DNA of 35,998 nt from Chloroflexota bacterium (GCA_015478675.1 JADMIH010000021.1:1-35998), one strand, 5' to 3'; shown: positions 17,027-24,728, counted from the stretch's first letter. The notes: a model not told the origin generated them from the letters alone. Numbers and translations are program-made.

Positions 17027-18687
17027 GTGATGCCGGGCTGCTTCTTTACTCTGCCCCAGACTTTGTCCATCGCTTCTACGCTCATGCCGCGCAGCTTGCC
17101 GCCGCCTCGTACGATCTCTTCTTCCATCGCGGTGAAACGCCCTAGAAACTTGTCATCGGCCCGGCGCAAGGCTTCCTCCGCATTGATCCCCATCCACTGC
17201 GCCAGGTTTACAAGGGCAAAGAAGAGGTCGCCCAATTCTTCGGTGCGACGCTCTTTGCCTTCTTCGGCCTGAAGCTCGGCAAGCTCCTCGCGCACCTTAT
17301 CGAACACTCCCTCAATGCTCGCCCAATCGAAGCCGATGCGTGCCGCCCTTACCTGTAGCTGCTGGGCACGCTCCAGCGCAGGCATGGCGCGCGGCACGCT
17401 CAGCAGGAGGCCTGTGCCTTCCAGACCTTGCTCTGCCGCCTGCGCCGACTCAAAGTTGCGCCCCGCCTTTGCTTTGGCCTCGCGCTCACCCGCCTTGATG
17501 ACCTCCCAGTTCTTCAGCACGTGCTCCGCGCCTGTTACCTCTACAGCCCCGAAGACATGCGGATGCCGTCGTATCAGCTTGGAAACAATGTGCCCTATGA
17601 CGTCGGAGAGGGTAAACTCGTCTGCCGAGAGAGCCAGCTGCGAATGGAAGACCACCTGCAAGAGCAAATCGCCCAGCTCCTCCGCCAGCATGTCAGGGTC
17701 GCCTGCGTCCATCGCATCAACCACTTCGTAGGCTTCTTCGAGGAGGTGGTGTTTTATCGAATCGTGGGTCTGCTCGCGGTCCCAGGGGCAGCCGCCCGGC
17801 CCCCGCAGCCTTCCCATAATATAAACGAGCGAATCGAAGTCGCGTGGCAGCAAAAGCGGCTCAATAGAAGGCAGATACACGCAAGCCAGATGGTTTATAC
17901 CGTGCCCGCGATCCATGTCCGCGAGGGTGGTTTGTATGACCGCCTCCCGGCCCGGCACGCCCGCGTTGAGCACAACTGTCACCGGGTGTTCGTCAGGATA
18001 GCGCTCCATTAGCATCAGCTTGCAGGCCGAGGCCACACGGTCGTTATATACCTGGCAAAGAAGCACCGGGTACATAGGCGAAAGTCCAGCTAGGGCGGGG
18101 AAGGAGGCAGGCTCGATGGGCAAAGAGTAGGGGCTAAAGAGAAAATGTTCGTCTGCCTCTGCTGACTCAGCGGCTGGGCCGCTCTGCTCGCCATAACCCG
18201 CCAGCTCCGTACCGTCCACGATCTGGAGGCCATGCTCCAGAGGGTCAATGCTGAGGGCTGTACAAACCGGCTCGATGAAAGAGAGTCCTGCCACGAGCTT
18301 GATTTCTACTGCACGCTCACGGCCCATGGCGCGCAAGTATCGCACCGATGCCTCGCCTACCGCCGGGTGGCCCGGCACGCAGTAGATTATGGGCTTGGCT
18401 TCATCTGATGCGGCGAGTCGCAGCAGCTCTTCTGCTATCTGCCGGTAGATCTCCTCGAAGCGCGTCTCACGCTCGTAAAGGTAGTCAAATGTGCGTACGT
18501 CGAGGTGTTGTGGCAGGTGGTCTGCCGTGGGGTGCGTCAGGGTGCGGAGGTAAACAGTAGAAGCGTTATCGAGTAATGCCTTTACTTCGAGGGTAACTTG
18601 CTCCCAGGCTCCCGGCCCTAAACCCGCGACGATTATTGGTGACATAGATTTCGCTCTTTCTGGGGTAGAAAATACCTTGCCCTGCAT
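17023..18687 (-). CDS. Tetrapyrrole-methylase-like domain fused to MazG NTP pyrophosphohydrolase (YabN-like)
   Basis: A 554-aa two-domain protein. The N-terminal ~230 residues match SAM-dependent uroporphyrin-III C/tetrapyrrole methylase folds (IIVAGLGPGAWEQVTLEVKALL, YCVPGHPAVGEAS). The C-terminal half is MazG: GGCPWDREQTHDSIKHHLLEEAYEVVDAM, EELGDLLLQVVFH, and a second repeat RTEELGDLFFALVNLAQWMG. MazG hydrolyses (d)NTPs to NMP and PPi and is regarded as a house-cleaning enzyme; the methylase-domain substrate in YabN is unknown. ATG 18687 has AAAGGA 7 nt upstream; an internal ATG at 18645 (MSPIIVAGLGPG) is an alternative start closer to family length. Its promoter lies right beside MITE copy C. 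Confidence 0.92.
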   Translation of the reverse strand: MQGKVFSTPERAKSMSPIIVAGLGPGAWEQVTLEVKALLDNASTVYLRTLTHPTADHLPQHLDVRTFDYLYERETRFEEIYRQIAEELLRLAASDEAKPIIYCVPGHPAVGEASVRYLRAMGRERAVEIKLVAGLSFIEPVCTALSIDPLEHGLQIVDGTELAGYGEQSGPAAESAEADEHFLFSPYSLPIEPASFPALAGLSPMYPVLLCQVYNDRVASACKLMLMERYPDEHPVTVVLNAGVPGREAVIQTTLADMDRGHGINHLACVYLPSIEPLLLPRDFDSLVYIMGRLRGPGGCPWDREQTHDSIKHHLLEEAYEVVDAMDAGDPDMLAEELGDLLLQVVFHSQLALSADEFTLSDVIGHIVSKLIRRHPHVFGAVEVTGAEHVLKNWEVIKAGEREAKAKAGRNFESAQAAEQGLEGTGLLLSVPRAMPALERAQQLQVRAARIGFDWASIEGVFDKVREELAELQAEEGKERRTEELGDLFFALVNLAQWMGINAEEALRRADDKFLGRFTAMEEEIVRGGGKLRGMSVEAMDKVWGRVKKQPGIT

Positions 18688-18710
18688 GAGGGTGTCCTTT
18701 ATATTACCAC

Positions 18711-18739
18711 ATATTACCAGGCTCGCTCGACAGAGGCAA
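18711..18739 (-). promoter_or_regulatory. Promoter of the mazG-sanA operon
   Basis: Minus strand: TTGCCT (18739-18734), 17-nt spacer, TAATAT (18716-18711), about 25 nt before the start codon. The -35 box overlaps the first three bases of the target duplication left by MITE copy C. Confidence 0.6.
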
Positions 18740-18906
18740 TTGAGGGTAACTGTTCAGACTTAGGGTGGAGCAATCTTGAAGGAGTAGCTGTGGAGGCGTA
18801 CCCTCACCCGCCCTCACCCGCCCTCACCCCCAACCCCCTATCCCATGAAGGGAGAGGGGGCTAAGCTAGCCCCTCCACCCTTAGTCTGAACTCTTACCAA
18901 TTGAGG
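18737..18906. mobile_element. MITE-like element, copy C, with perfect 9-bp target duplication
   Basis: The element is 18746-18897 (152 bp), with about 25-bp inverted ends GTAACTGTTCAGACTTAGGG and, on the complement, GTAAGAGTTCAGACTAAGGG, both followed by TGGAG. CAATTGAGG is repeated at 18737-18745 and 18898-18906. The interior has three tandem CCCTCACCCG-like units and one TCCC/GGGA palindrome. This is the shortest and cleanest copy, and it defines the boundaries of the family. Confidence 0.85.
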
Positions 18907-19011
18907 ACATGTGTCATATTGCACCTGCCTTGCTACATCCGGACGTATGCCCTGTGCAAACGGAAATTGGACTGTCAATTATTAGTGCGCCTTGGAAAGG
19001 AGCTGACTGTT

Positions 19012-19764
19012 ATGAGAACGAAGAAGAGCCTGCTACCCATTCTTCTGCTTGGTGTTGCGTTGGTGGCGGGTGCCGTTGTTGCTATCGCGGCGCGCGGTGA
19101 GGTAAGTTACTCAACAGGCCAGATGGTGCTGAAAGCAGTAGCACCTGCGACAGCAGTATCTACTGCTACATCTGCTCAGGGTACATCTCGCTTTGTGTAC
19201 GGCAGCAAGAACATTGTAGGGGCAAGCGATGCAGAGCTTACTTACTTCGTCCGGGACTGGGCCAATCACCAACTGAAGCCGAAGGGAGAACCGGAAGTGC
19301 TCTTCGCAAAGTCGGTAAGCTATGACGAGATGCCAGTGCTGGGCCTGGGGTGTCCTCCCAACTTTGCAGCTATTGAAGAACCCCCCTTGATGGTGGCTAT
19401 TGTAAGAGGCGAGTTCGACTATCGAGGTGCGGCACCAGGTTTCGGCCAGCTACCGCCGCCAACCCCAGGCAAGAAGAGCTATGTAATGTACATATTTGAC
19501 GAGTGGGCGGGGGTACCTGCTGCTATTCTGCCATCAGAGAATGGCGCATTAGTAAAGAAAGCTCTCAACGATCCAACGCTGCCGGATGGCCCAGAAGGGT
19601 TATTGCCGAGTGTGTGTCCGACGCGCGTTCCGGCATCACAGAAGTATCTGCATTATGGGCAAGCTGCCCCTGGTTTTACTGTACCTTCTCAGCCTACCCA
19701 GCAGTTCCCAAATGCCGGTACGCCCGCAGTTCCGGTGCCCGTAGAAACTACTGTAAACCGTTAG
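19012..19764 (+). CDS. Exported protein of unknown function
   Basis: A 250-aa protein that I do not recognise. A signal peptide or membrane anchor is clear: MRTKKSLLPILLLGVALVAGAVVAIAARG. The mature part contains a folded-looking region (about 60-190; SRFVYGSKNIVGASDAELTYFVRDWANHQL, KKSYVMYIFDEWAGVPAAIL) with two cysteines (GLGCPPN, PSVCPT), and a Pro/Thr-rich C-terminal tail. ATG 19012 has GGAAAGGAG 9 nt upstream; an open frame runs upstream to 18901 without support. It stands alone, between MITE copy C and a strong hairpin. Confidence 0.75.
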   Translation: MRTKKSLLPILLLGVALVAGAVVAIAARGEVSYSTGQMVLKAVAPATAVSTATSAQGTSRFVYGSKNIVGASDAELTYFVRDWANHQLKPKGEPEVLFAKSVSYDEMPVLGLGCPPNFAAIEEPPLMVAIVRGEFDYRGAAPGFGQLPPPTPGKKSYVMYIFDEWAGVPAAILPSENGALVKKALNDPTLPDGPEGLLPSVCPTRVPASQKYLHYGQAAPGFTVPSQPTQQFPNAGTPAVPVPVETTVNR

Positions 19765-19825
19765 CTTCTGAACGCTGCGCCACCCGATTTACAACCGGGC
19801 GTGGCACAGGTCACACTGTGTGACG

Positions 19826-19861
19826 ATACCCCTGGTTTCACATGACTGAAACCAGGGGTAT
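19826..19861 (+). terminator. Perfect 15-bp hairpin after the exported-protein gene
   Basis: The arms at 19826-19840 and 19847-19861 are exact complements with a 6-nt loop, followed by the T-rich TCCTTTCCT rather than a pure U-run. Probably a terminator. A 13-nt palindrome TCACACTGTGTGA lies just upstream (19811-19823). Confidence 0.65.
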
Positions 19862-19971
19862 TCCTTTCCTCCCAGGCGCAAAGCCGCTATATGCTGCCGC
19901 AGAAATGTTGAACTAATGGAGGCACAGTCATTGCTCAACAAGATTTTCCCACGAGTCTCCAGGAGGGCACA

Positions 19972-20775
19972 ATGATACATATCGGCACAAGCGGCTACAG
20001 CTATGCGGACTGGAAGGGTCCTTTCTACCCGGAGGGGATAAAGGACAGCGAGATGCTGCCTTTTTACGCGCAGGAGTTCCACGCTACCGAGATCAACTAC
20101 ACATATTATCGGATGCCTTCTGCCCGGACGTTGGCGGCGATGGCCTCGAAGGTGCCTGACGATTTTATTTTCACCATCAAGGCGAGCAAGGAATTGACGC
20201 ATGAACGGGAAGCAGAGGAGGGTGGCTCTACTCCCGAGAACTTCCGCCTGTTCAGAGAGGCTGTGCAACCCCTCATCGACGAAGGAAAGTTCGGGGCAGT
20301 GCTGGCGCAGTTCCCCAACTCGTTCAAGCCAACACCGGAGAACCGCGACTACCTCTCTGTCTTTCGCGAGCGGATGGGCGACTTGCCTGTGGCCGTGGAG
20401 TTCCGCAACTCTACCTGGATAACGGACGAGACCATGGAGTTGTTGAGGAGGAACAACCTGGGCTATTGCAGCGTGGATGAGCCGCGCCTCAAAGGGCTTA
20501 TACCACCCGTAGCTGTGGCGACCGCTCCTATCTCCTATGTGCGGTTCCACGGGCGCAACGCTCAGAAGTGGTGGCGGCACGATGAAGCGTTTGAGCGTTA
20601 TAGCTACGAATACAAGCCCGAAGAGCTTGAAGAGTGGGTGCCCAAGATAGACAAGCTGGCGAAGACCTCGCAGAATACCTTCGTTTTCACCAACAACCAT
20701 TACCGGGGCGCAGCCGTCCAAACCGCCCGCGAGCTAAAGGACCTGCTGGAGAAGGCGGGCGATAAAGTGAAGTGA
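19972..20775 (+). CDS. DUF72 (YecE-like) TIM-barrel protein
   Basis: A 267-aa protein of typical family length. DUF72 features: IHIGTSGYSYADWKGPFYPEGI at the start, FHATEINYTYYRMPS, FIFTIKASKELTH, FGAVLAQFPNSFKPTPENRDYL, LPVAVEFRNSTW, YVRFHGRNAQKWW, and a C-terminal FVFTNNHYRGAAVQTA. The fold is a TIM barrel related to xylose-isomerase-like enzymes; no reaction has been established. AGGAGGG lies 4 nt before the ATG. Convergent with the methyltransferase gene. Confidence 0.93.
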   Translation: MIHIGTSGYSYADWKGPFYPEGIKDSEMLPFYAQEFHATEINYTYYRMPSARTLAAMASKVPDDFIFTIKASKELTHEREAEEGGSTPENFRLFREAVQPLIDEGKFGAVLAQFPNSFKPTPENRDYLSVFRERMGDLPVAVEFRNSTWITDETMELLRRNNLGYCSVDEPRLKGLIPPVAVATAPISYVRFHGRNAQKWWRHDEAFERYSYEYKPEELEEWVPKIDKLAKTSQNTFVFTNNHYRGAAVQTARELKDLLEKAGDKVK

Positions 20776-20832
20776 AGCGGAGTACGTAACGGATGAGCAT
20801 CAAAAAGGGCCAACCTCCTTAGCCTTCAGGCG

Positions 20833-22065
20833 CTACGCACTACGCAACACAACGGCGCTTTCTTTTAGGCTGAAGCTGTGGGAGGAGGAGCGCCTGGTTC
20901 TCAGAACCTTTATCCGGGGGTGAGCGTAGCCTGCCATCTCACCTAGCTCAGCTATTATTTCGGGCACGGGTACAAGGATACCTGCGTGCGCCGACTCGCC
21001 TACTATCATTACCAGGCTAGCGCCTGGGGCCAGCATCGGGCGCACCGATTCTACGGCGCGTAAGATACCGCCGAAGTACTGCCTTGTCATCCTGCTGTAG
21101 TCCCAGCCCCAGCCGCGATCCCCCAGCTTATCACCTATTGCCGCCGCCACCCTGGCCACCGAAGGCACCTCTTCCACGCGCCGCCAATCCTCTACGTCGC
21201 GATAAGTGGCTTTGGCGTCGCTAACCATCATCTTTTTGCGCAGGCGCTTTAGCCCCCCCATATCATTCACGAAGCCGAGGAAAAATAGCTCCATGCGCGT
21301 CTGCATAGTGTAGTCGAGATTGTTCAGGTAGGGTGGAGAGGTAATAGCCAGGTCAGCAGGGAGGAGTGGGTGCACCATCTCACCCGCCGCCCTGATGTCG
21401 GCCTCGTAGACCTCAGCGCAGCCAAGCCCCCCTTGAGATTGCACCCATTCGATGTCGGCCAGCATCTTGCGGAGCTTTGTCTCAAAGATGGAGAGAACAG
21501 GCGCGTCGTGCTTCACTTCCCGCGAGCCAAAGGCGTGCGGCGACAGCTTCATATTGCTGGCCCCACGCAGGATAGAAGCCAGCGCAAGCATGATCAGATC
21601 GCGGTTGGGCGGGCTGACGCATTCCTCGATGCAGAGCCTGAGGGCAACTATCTTGAGCGCCACTCGCCTGGCGATCCACCTTTCGAGGCGGGGCATGGCG
21701 GGCAGCATCTCCACCAGCGTTGCAGGCTCTTCCTCTGCCATTATGAGCGCAGTGCCTGCAACCTCCAGCAATCGGGCGAGCTCTAACTTGAGCAGGGCAA
21801 GGTCAAAGCCGGCGCGACTTTTCACCCTGGAGGCAAGGCAGAGAAAAGGGTTGACCTCGATACCCAGGGCGTTGCGCCCCGCCAGACGGGAGGCGACGAG
21901 CGTTGTGCCTGTGCCGCAGAACGGGTCGAGCACTGTACCGCCCTTGCTGACACCAAACTCCTCTATTGCCTGGTAAACAAGTGGCGCGGAGTAGGATTCG
22001 GGCATAAGGTACCAGTCGAGCAGAGGTGAGTTGCGGTTGAGCGCGGCGGTGGTAGAGGTGAGCAT
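20833..22065 (-). CDS. DNA methyltransferase (N4-cytosine / N6-adenine type), orphan
   Basis: A 410-aa protein. SAM-binding motif I is VLDPFCGTGTTLVASRLAGRNALGIEVNP (about residues 44-72); catalytic motif IV is TSPPYLNNLDY (about 240-250), so motif I precedes motif IV, unlike beta-class enzymes. The N-terminal MPESYSAPLVYQAIEEF is typical of DNA methylases that open with motif X. No restriction endonuclease is adjacent, so it may act as an orphan (regulatory or remnant). Strong GGAGGAG 5 nt before the ATG. The last codons (LRSA-stop) are built from the TACGCAC heptamer repeat found in several gaps of this window. Confidence 0.85.
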   Translation of the reverse strand: MLTSTTAALNRNSPLLDWYLMPESYSAPLVYQAIEEFGVSKGGTVLDPFCGTGTTLVASRLAGRNALGIEVNPFLCLASRVKSRAGFDLALLKLELARLLEVAGTALIMAEEEPATLVEMLPAMPRLERWIARRVALKIVALRLCIEECVSPPNRDLIMLALASILRGASNMKLSPHAFGSREVKHDAPVLSIFETKLRKMLADIEWVQSQGGLGCAEVYEADIRAAGEMVHPLLPADLAITSPPYLNNLDYTMQTRMELFFLGFVNDMGGLKRLRKKMMVSDAKATYRDVEDWRRVEEVPSVARVAAAIGDKLGDRGWGWDYSRMTRQYFGGILRAVESVRPMLAPGASLVMIVGESAHAGILVPVPEIIAELGEMAGYAHPRIKVLRTRRSSSHSFSLKESAVVLRSA

Positions 22066-22112
22066 GTGTGCTCCTCCTATATAGTTGGTGGCTTTCAGGG
22101 TGCAGAGAGCCG

Positions 22113-22118
22113 ATTATA
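22113..22118 (-). promoter_or_regulatory. Candidate -10 box for the methyltransferase gene
   Basis: TATAAT on the minus strand, 48 nt before the start codon. The -35 region 17 nt away (TGGCGC) is poor, so this is tentative. Confidence 0.3.
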
Positions 22119-22168
22119 AACTATATAGAGGCGCTGCGCCAGCACGAGCAGCTGCTACGGCTTCGGCA

Positions 22169-22530
22169 CTACGTGGTCAGAGGGTGCTGTTTCATGGCAC
22201 GGAATAGCACTGTGCGGTCGCGGCCATTGCGTTTAGCTTCATACAGGGCTTTATCAGCGGTGGATATCAGCATCTCGGCGTTTGTAGCATCGCCCTGCAT
22301 TTCTGCTACACCTGCACTGACTGCTATCTGCATACGAACGACGCTGCCATCACTAAGTGGCGCGCAAAAAGGCTGCTCCGAAACATGAGCGCGCACCCGC
22401 TCTGCCATCGTGCATACTTCGCGATGCTCCACCTCCGTTATAGTGATCGCTGTTTCCTCGCCGTAGCCTGCAAGCTTGGCGGTAGGGCGCAAGTTGCTTT
22501 GCAGCAGACAGGGAACCCAGCGCAGCAAGG
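22169..22530 (-). pseudogene. Decayed C-terminal part of a GGDEF (diguanylate cyclase) gene
   Basis: About 120 codons remain. LLQSNLRPTAKLA-GYGEETAITI aligns with the usual LR..D.LARYGGEEFAIIL, so the active-site GGEEF has degraded to GYGEET. AERVRAHV, MQIAVSAGVAEMQ, and AEMLISTADKALYEAKRNGRDRTV match the rest of the domain. The 5' part is missing exactly where MITE copy D begins (22531); the open frame continues into the element for nine meaningless codons. Non-functional remnant. Confidence 0.8.
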
Positions 22531-22834
22531 GTAAGCGTTCAGAGTTAGGGTATAACAAAGTTCAAGGGGTAGCTGTGTGGGCGTATCCTCACCTCCCCTC
22601 ACCCCAACCCCTCTCCCACAAGGGGAGAGGGGCTTTACTCCTGCTGAGTGCACAGGGGCAGGCCCCTGACGGGGCTACAGTGGTGATTAAAGCCCCCTCT
22701 CCCTTCATGGGAGATATACTCCCCAGCAATAAAGCCCCCTCTCCCATGAAGGGAGAGGGGGTTTGGGGGTGAGGGTAGGTATGCCCGCACAGTTGCCTCT
22801 TGACGATTGCTCCACCCCAACTCTGAACATTTAT
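22531..22834. mobile_element. MITE-like element, copy D
   Basis: Left end GTAAGCGTTCAGAGTTAGGG; right end on the complement ATAAATGTTCAGAGTTGGGG, so the terminal TTAC has mutated to TTAT. The subterminal parts (GGGGTAGCTGTG / GCAACTGTGCGGGC) match copies A and C. The interior shares the GGGAGATATACTCCCCAGCA block with copy B and several CCCCTCTCCC/GGGAGAGGGG palindromes. No target duplication is present (GCAGCAAGG versus CCGGCGCCC). Confidence 0.75.
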
Positions 22835-22850
22835 CCGGCGCCCGTTGGGT

Positions 22851-22879
22851 TTGACGGGCAATCGCATATGGCGTATAAT
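22851..22879 (+). promoter_or_regulatory. Promoter of the rpsP operon
   Basis: TTGACG (22851-22856), 17-nt spacer, TATAAT (22874-22879): nearly perfect sigma-A consensus. MITE copy D ends 16 bp upstream. The leader to rpsP is about 100 nt. Confidence 0.85.
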
Positions 22880-22984
22880 AACAGGCAGGCTTTCTGCCGC
22901 AGACATTTCTGATATAGGCTTGTAGCCATAGCTGTAGCCGTATTTATGTACAGGGTATATTTTAGAGGAGTAAGATAAAGAGAA

Positions 22985-23578
22985 ATGCTGAAGATCCGAC
23001 TTCGCCGCATGGGGGCTATCAGGCAGCCCCATTATCGTATTGTGGTAGCCGATGCCCGCGCACCGCGCGACGGGGCCTTTATTGAGACCCTGGGGCACTA
23101 CAACCCACGTACTGACCCTGCTACTATCCAGATAGATATAGCCAAATATGAGGAGTGGAAGAAAAAGGGCGCGCAGCCTACCAATGCGGTAGCCAGCCTT
23201 GCCAAGCATTTTAACCGCGCCGCCAGAAAAGCCGCCGCGAGCGCCGAGGCTCCTCAGCCCACAAATCGCCGCACCCGCAACGCCTCTGGCAAGGGCTTCA
23301 CCCCGCCTCCCGCGCCGGAAGCTGAAGCTGGAGCCGAGGTCGCCGCCACCGAAGCCGCTCCCGAAGCTGTACCTGCCGCCGAAGCTGTTGTCGCGCCGGA
23401 AGTTGGTGAGGTTGTCGCAACAGAGCCACAGAGCGAAGGAATGGCCGAGGCAACACGCAACAACGGAGAAGGCTCCGAGGCATTGACAGGGGCTACGGTC
23501 GCAACGGAGGCTCCAGATAACAGCGATCTCCCCGTGCTAGAGGCAGCAACTGATGAGGGATCAGGGACTAGCGGTTAA
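22985..23578 (+). CDS. rpsP: Ribosomal protein bS16 with long C-terminal extension
   Basis: Residues 1-~80 are standard bS16 of the 30S subunit: [41 protein letters not shown], and [22 protein letters not shown]. The protein then continues for about 115 residues rich in Ala, Glu, Pro and Thr, with no hydrophobic core, for 197 aa in total; bS16 is commonly 80-90 aa. The tail starts basic ([12 protein letters not shown]) and turns strongly acidic. Ribosome binding site AGAGGAG is 14 nt from ATG; AAAGAG is closer. First gene of rpsP-khpA-rimM. Confidence 0.95.
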   Translation: MLKIRLRRMGAIRQPHYRIVVADARAPRDGAFIETLGHYNPRTDPATIQIDIAKYEEWKKKGAQPTNAVASLAKHFNRAARKAAASAEAPQPTNRRTRNASGKGFTPPPAPEAEAGAEVAATEAAPEAVPAAEAVVAPEVGEVVATEPQSEGMAEATRNNGEGSEALTGATVATEAPDNSDLPVLEAATDEGSGTSG

Positions 23579-23629
23579 GAATTATTAGCTGCTAACCCCC
23601 AGCCTTTAATCCCCAACCGAAGGTTTTAC

Positions 23630-23857
23630 ATGAAAGAGCTTGTAGAATATATCGCCAGGAACCTCGTAGACAACCCTGATGCTGTGAACGTGCGCGAGAC
23701 GCGCGGTGATTACGTGGTGCGTATTCAGCTAACTGTAGACCCGGACGAGAAGGGTAAGGTCATTGGCCGCGAAGGTAAAATAGCCCGCGCCATACGCACC
23801 CTTGTGAACGCCGCCGCAGCCCGCGAAGGCAGGCGTGGCGTGCTAGAGATAGAGTAA
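23630..23857 (+). CDS. khpA: KH-domain RNA-binding protein KhpA (YlqC)
   Basis: A 75-aa single KH domain: MKELVEYIARNLVDNPDAVNV, with the nucleic-acid-binding loop KGKVIGREGKIARAIRTLV (GxxG = GREG). KhpA binds RNA, often as a heterodimer with KhpB/Jag, and is linked to control of cell elongation in Streptococcus. GAAGG lies 9 nt upstream of ATG. The rpsP-khpA-rimM order is conserved in Gram-positive-type genomes. Confidence 0.93.
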   Translation: MKELVEYIARNLVDNPDAVNVRETRGDYVVRIQLTVDPDEKGKVIGREGKIARAIRTLVNAAAAREGRRGVLEIE

Positions 23858-23924
23858 ATCTCTCTCCCTCCTGCTGTTCGCTATGCATAACCGCTCAATG
23901 AGCAGCCTGGCCCGGCTGGGTGGT

Positions 23925-23971
23925 AAAAGACCAAAGACGAGCAGCGCCTGGCGCTTCGCCCTTGGTCTTTT
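23925..23971 (+). terminator. Terminator-like hairpin just upstream of rimM
   Basis: AAAAGACCAA (23925-23934) pairs exactly with TTGGTCTTTT (23962-23971); the 27-nt loop holds a smaller GCGCC/GGCGC stem. The 3' arm ends in four Ts. It ends 18 nt before the rimM start, so it could attenuate rimM or mark the end of the rpsP-khpA message. Confidence 0.5.
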
Positions 23972-23989
23972 CTCTTGCCTGGAGCAGCA

Positions 23990-24661
23990 ATGACAGATCA
24001 GGTTGGTTCCCAGCGCGTAGAAAACGCCCCCGAACGGCTGATTGTCGGGCAGGTGGTAGCCCCTTTCGGGGTGAAAGGGGAGCTAAAGGTCAATATCCTC
24101 ACCGAGTTCCCTGAGCGATTTCGCAAGATGGAGCAGCTATTGCTCGCTCCATTCGACTCCTTACCTGCACACCTCGCGCCGTCCGCATCCCTCGACCCGA
24201 AGACGGTACGCTCTTTCCAGTCGCATGCGGAGGGGAGTGTGCCCCGCTCACCAACGGCTTTCCGCCCACCCTCAACAGCCACGCCCTTCGAGATAGAATC
24301 TACGCAGCTGCATAAAGGGCAACTGCTGTTGAAGCTACAAGGAGTGAACGACGCAGATGCGGCTGCTGCTCTGCGGGGCTACTGGGTGCTGGTGCCGTTG
24401 GAGCAGGCACGCAAGCTGCCTCGGGGCTCTTATTATCTTTACCAGATAGTGGGCCTGGAAGTACATACAACCGAAGGCAATCACCTGGGCAAGATAGCGG
24501 ACGTAATCACAACATCGGCGAACGACGTTTACGTGGTGCAAGGCCCAGGCGTCACAGACCCCACAGGCGAATTGCTGGTGCCCGGCATCAAGGCGATAGT
24601 TAAGAGGATAGAGCTAAAGCGAGGGCGTGTAATCATCGCGCCCCCCGAAGATTGGGCGTAA
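23990..24661 (+). CDS. rimM: 16S rRNA processing protein RimM with an internal insertion
   Basis: A 223-aa protein that binds S19 and helps mature the 30S head. N-terminal domain: LIVGQVVAPFGVKGELKVNILTEFPERF, resuming at LHKGQLLLKLQGVNDADAAAALRGYWVLVP; the PRC-barrel half follows (YYLYQIVGLEVHTTEGNHLGKIADVI, TGELLVPGIKAIVKRIEL). Between the two parts of the N-terminal domain lies an insertion of about 45 residues rich in Pro, Ser and Ala (about 55-100). ATG 23990 has GGAG 6 nt upstream; an upstream TTG frame is unsupported. trmD and rplS, its usual followers, are not present. Confidence 0.92.
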   Translation: MTDQVGSQRVENAPERLIVGQVVAPFGVKGELKVNILTEFPERFRKMEQLLLAPFDSLPAHLAPSASLDPKTVRSFQSHAEGSVPRSPTAFRPPSTATPFEIESTQLHKGQLLLKLQGVNDADAAAALRGYWVLVPLEQARKLPRGSYYLYQIVGLEVHTTEGNHLGKIADVITTSANDVYVVQGPGVTDPTGELLVPGIKAIVKRIELKRGRVIIAPPEDWA

Positions 24662-24728
24662 ATACTGGGGCGAAGGTGGCGTGGCTGCTGTTCGCAGATG
24701 CGTCGCCCTCAATGAAGGATTTTGCATA

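Noticed and set aside
19789..20721. 310-codon minus-strand frame opposite the DUF72 gene
   Set aside because: DUF72 has unmistakable family motifs on the plus strand; this frame includes the terminator region and shows no family pattern.
22589..23209. 206-codon minus-strand frame over MITE copy D and the start of rpsP
   Set aside because: It crosses a mobile element, the rpsP promoter and rpsP itself.
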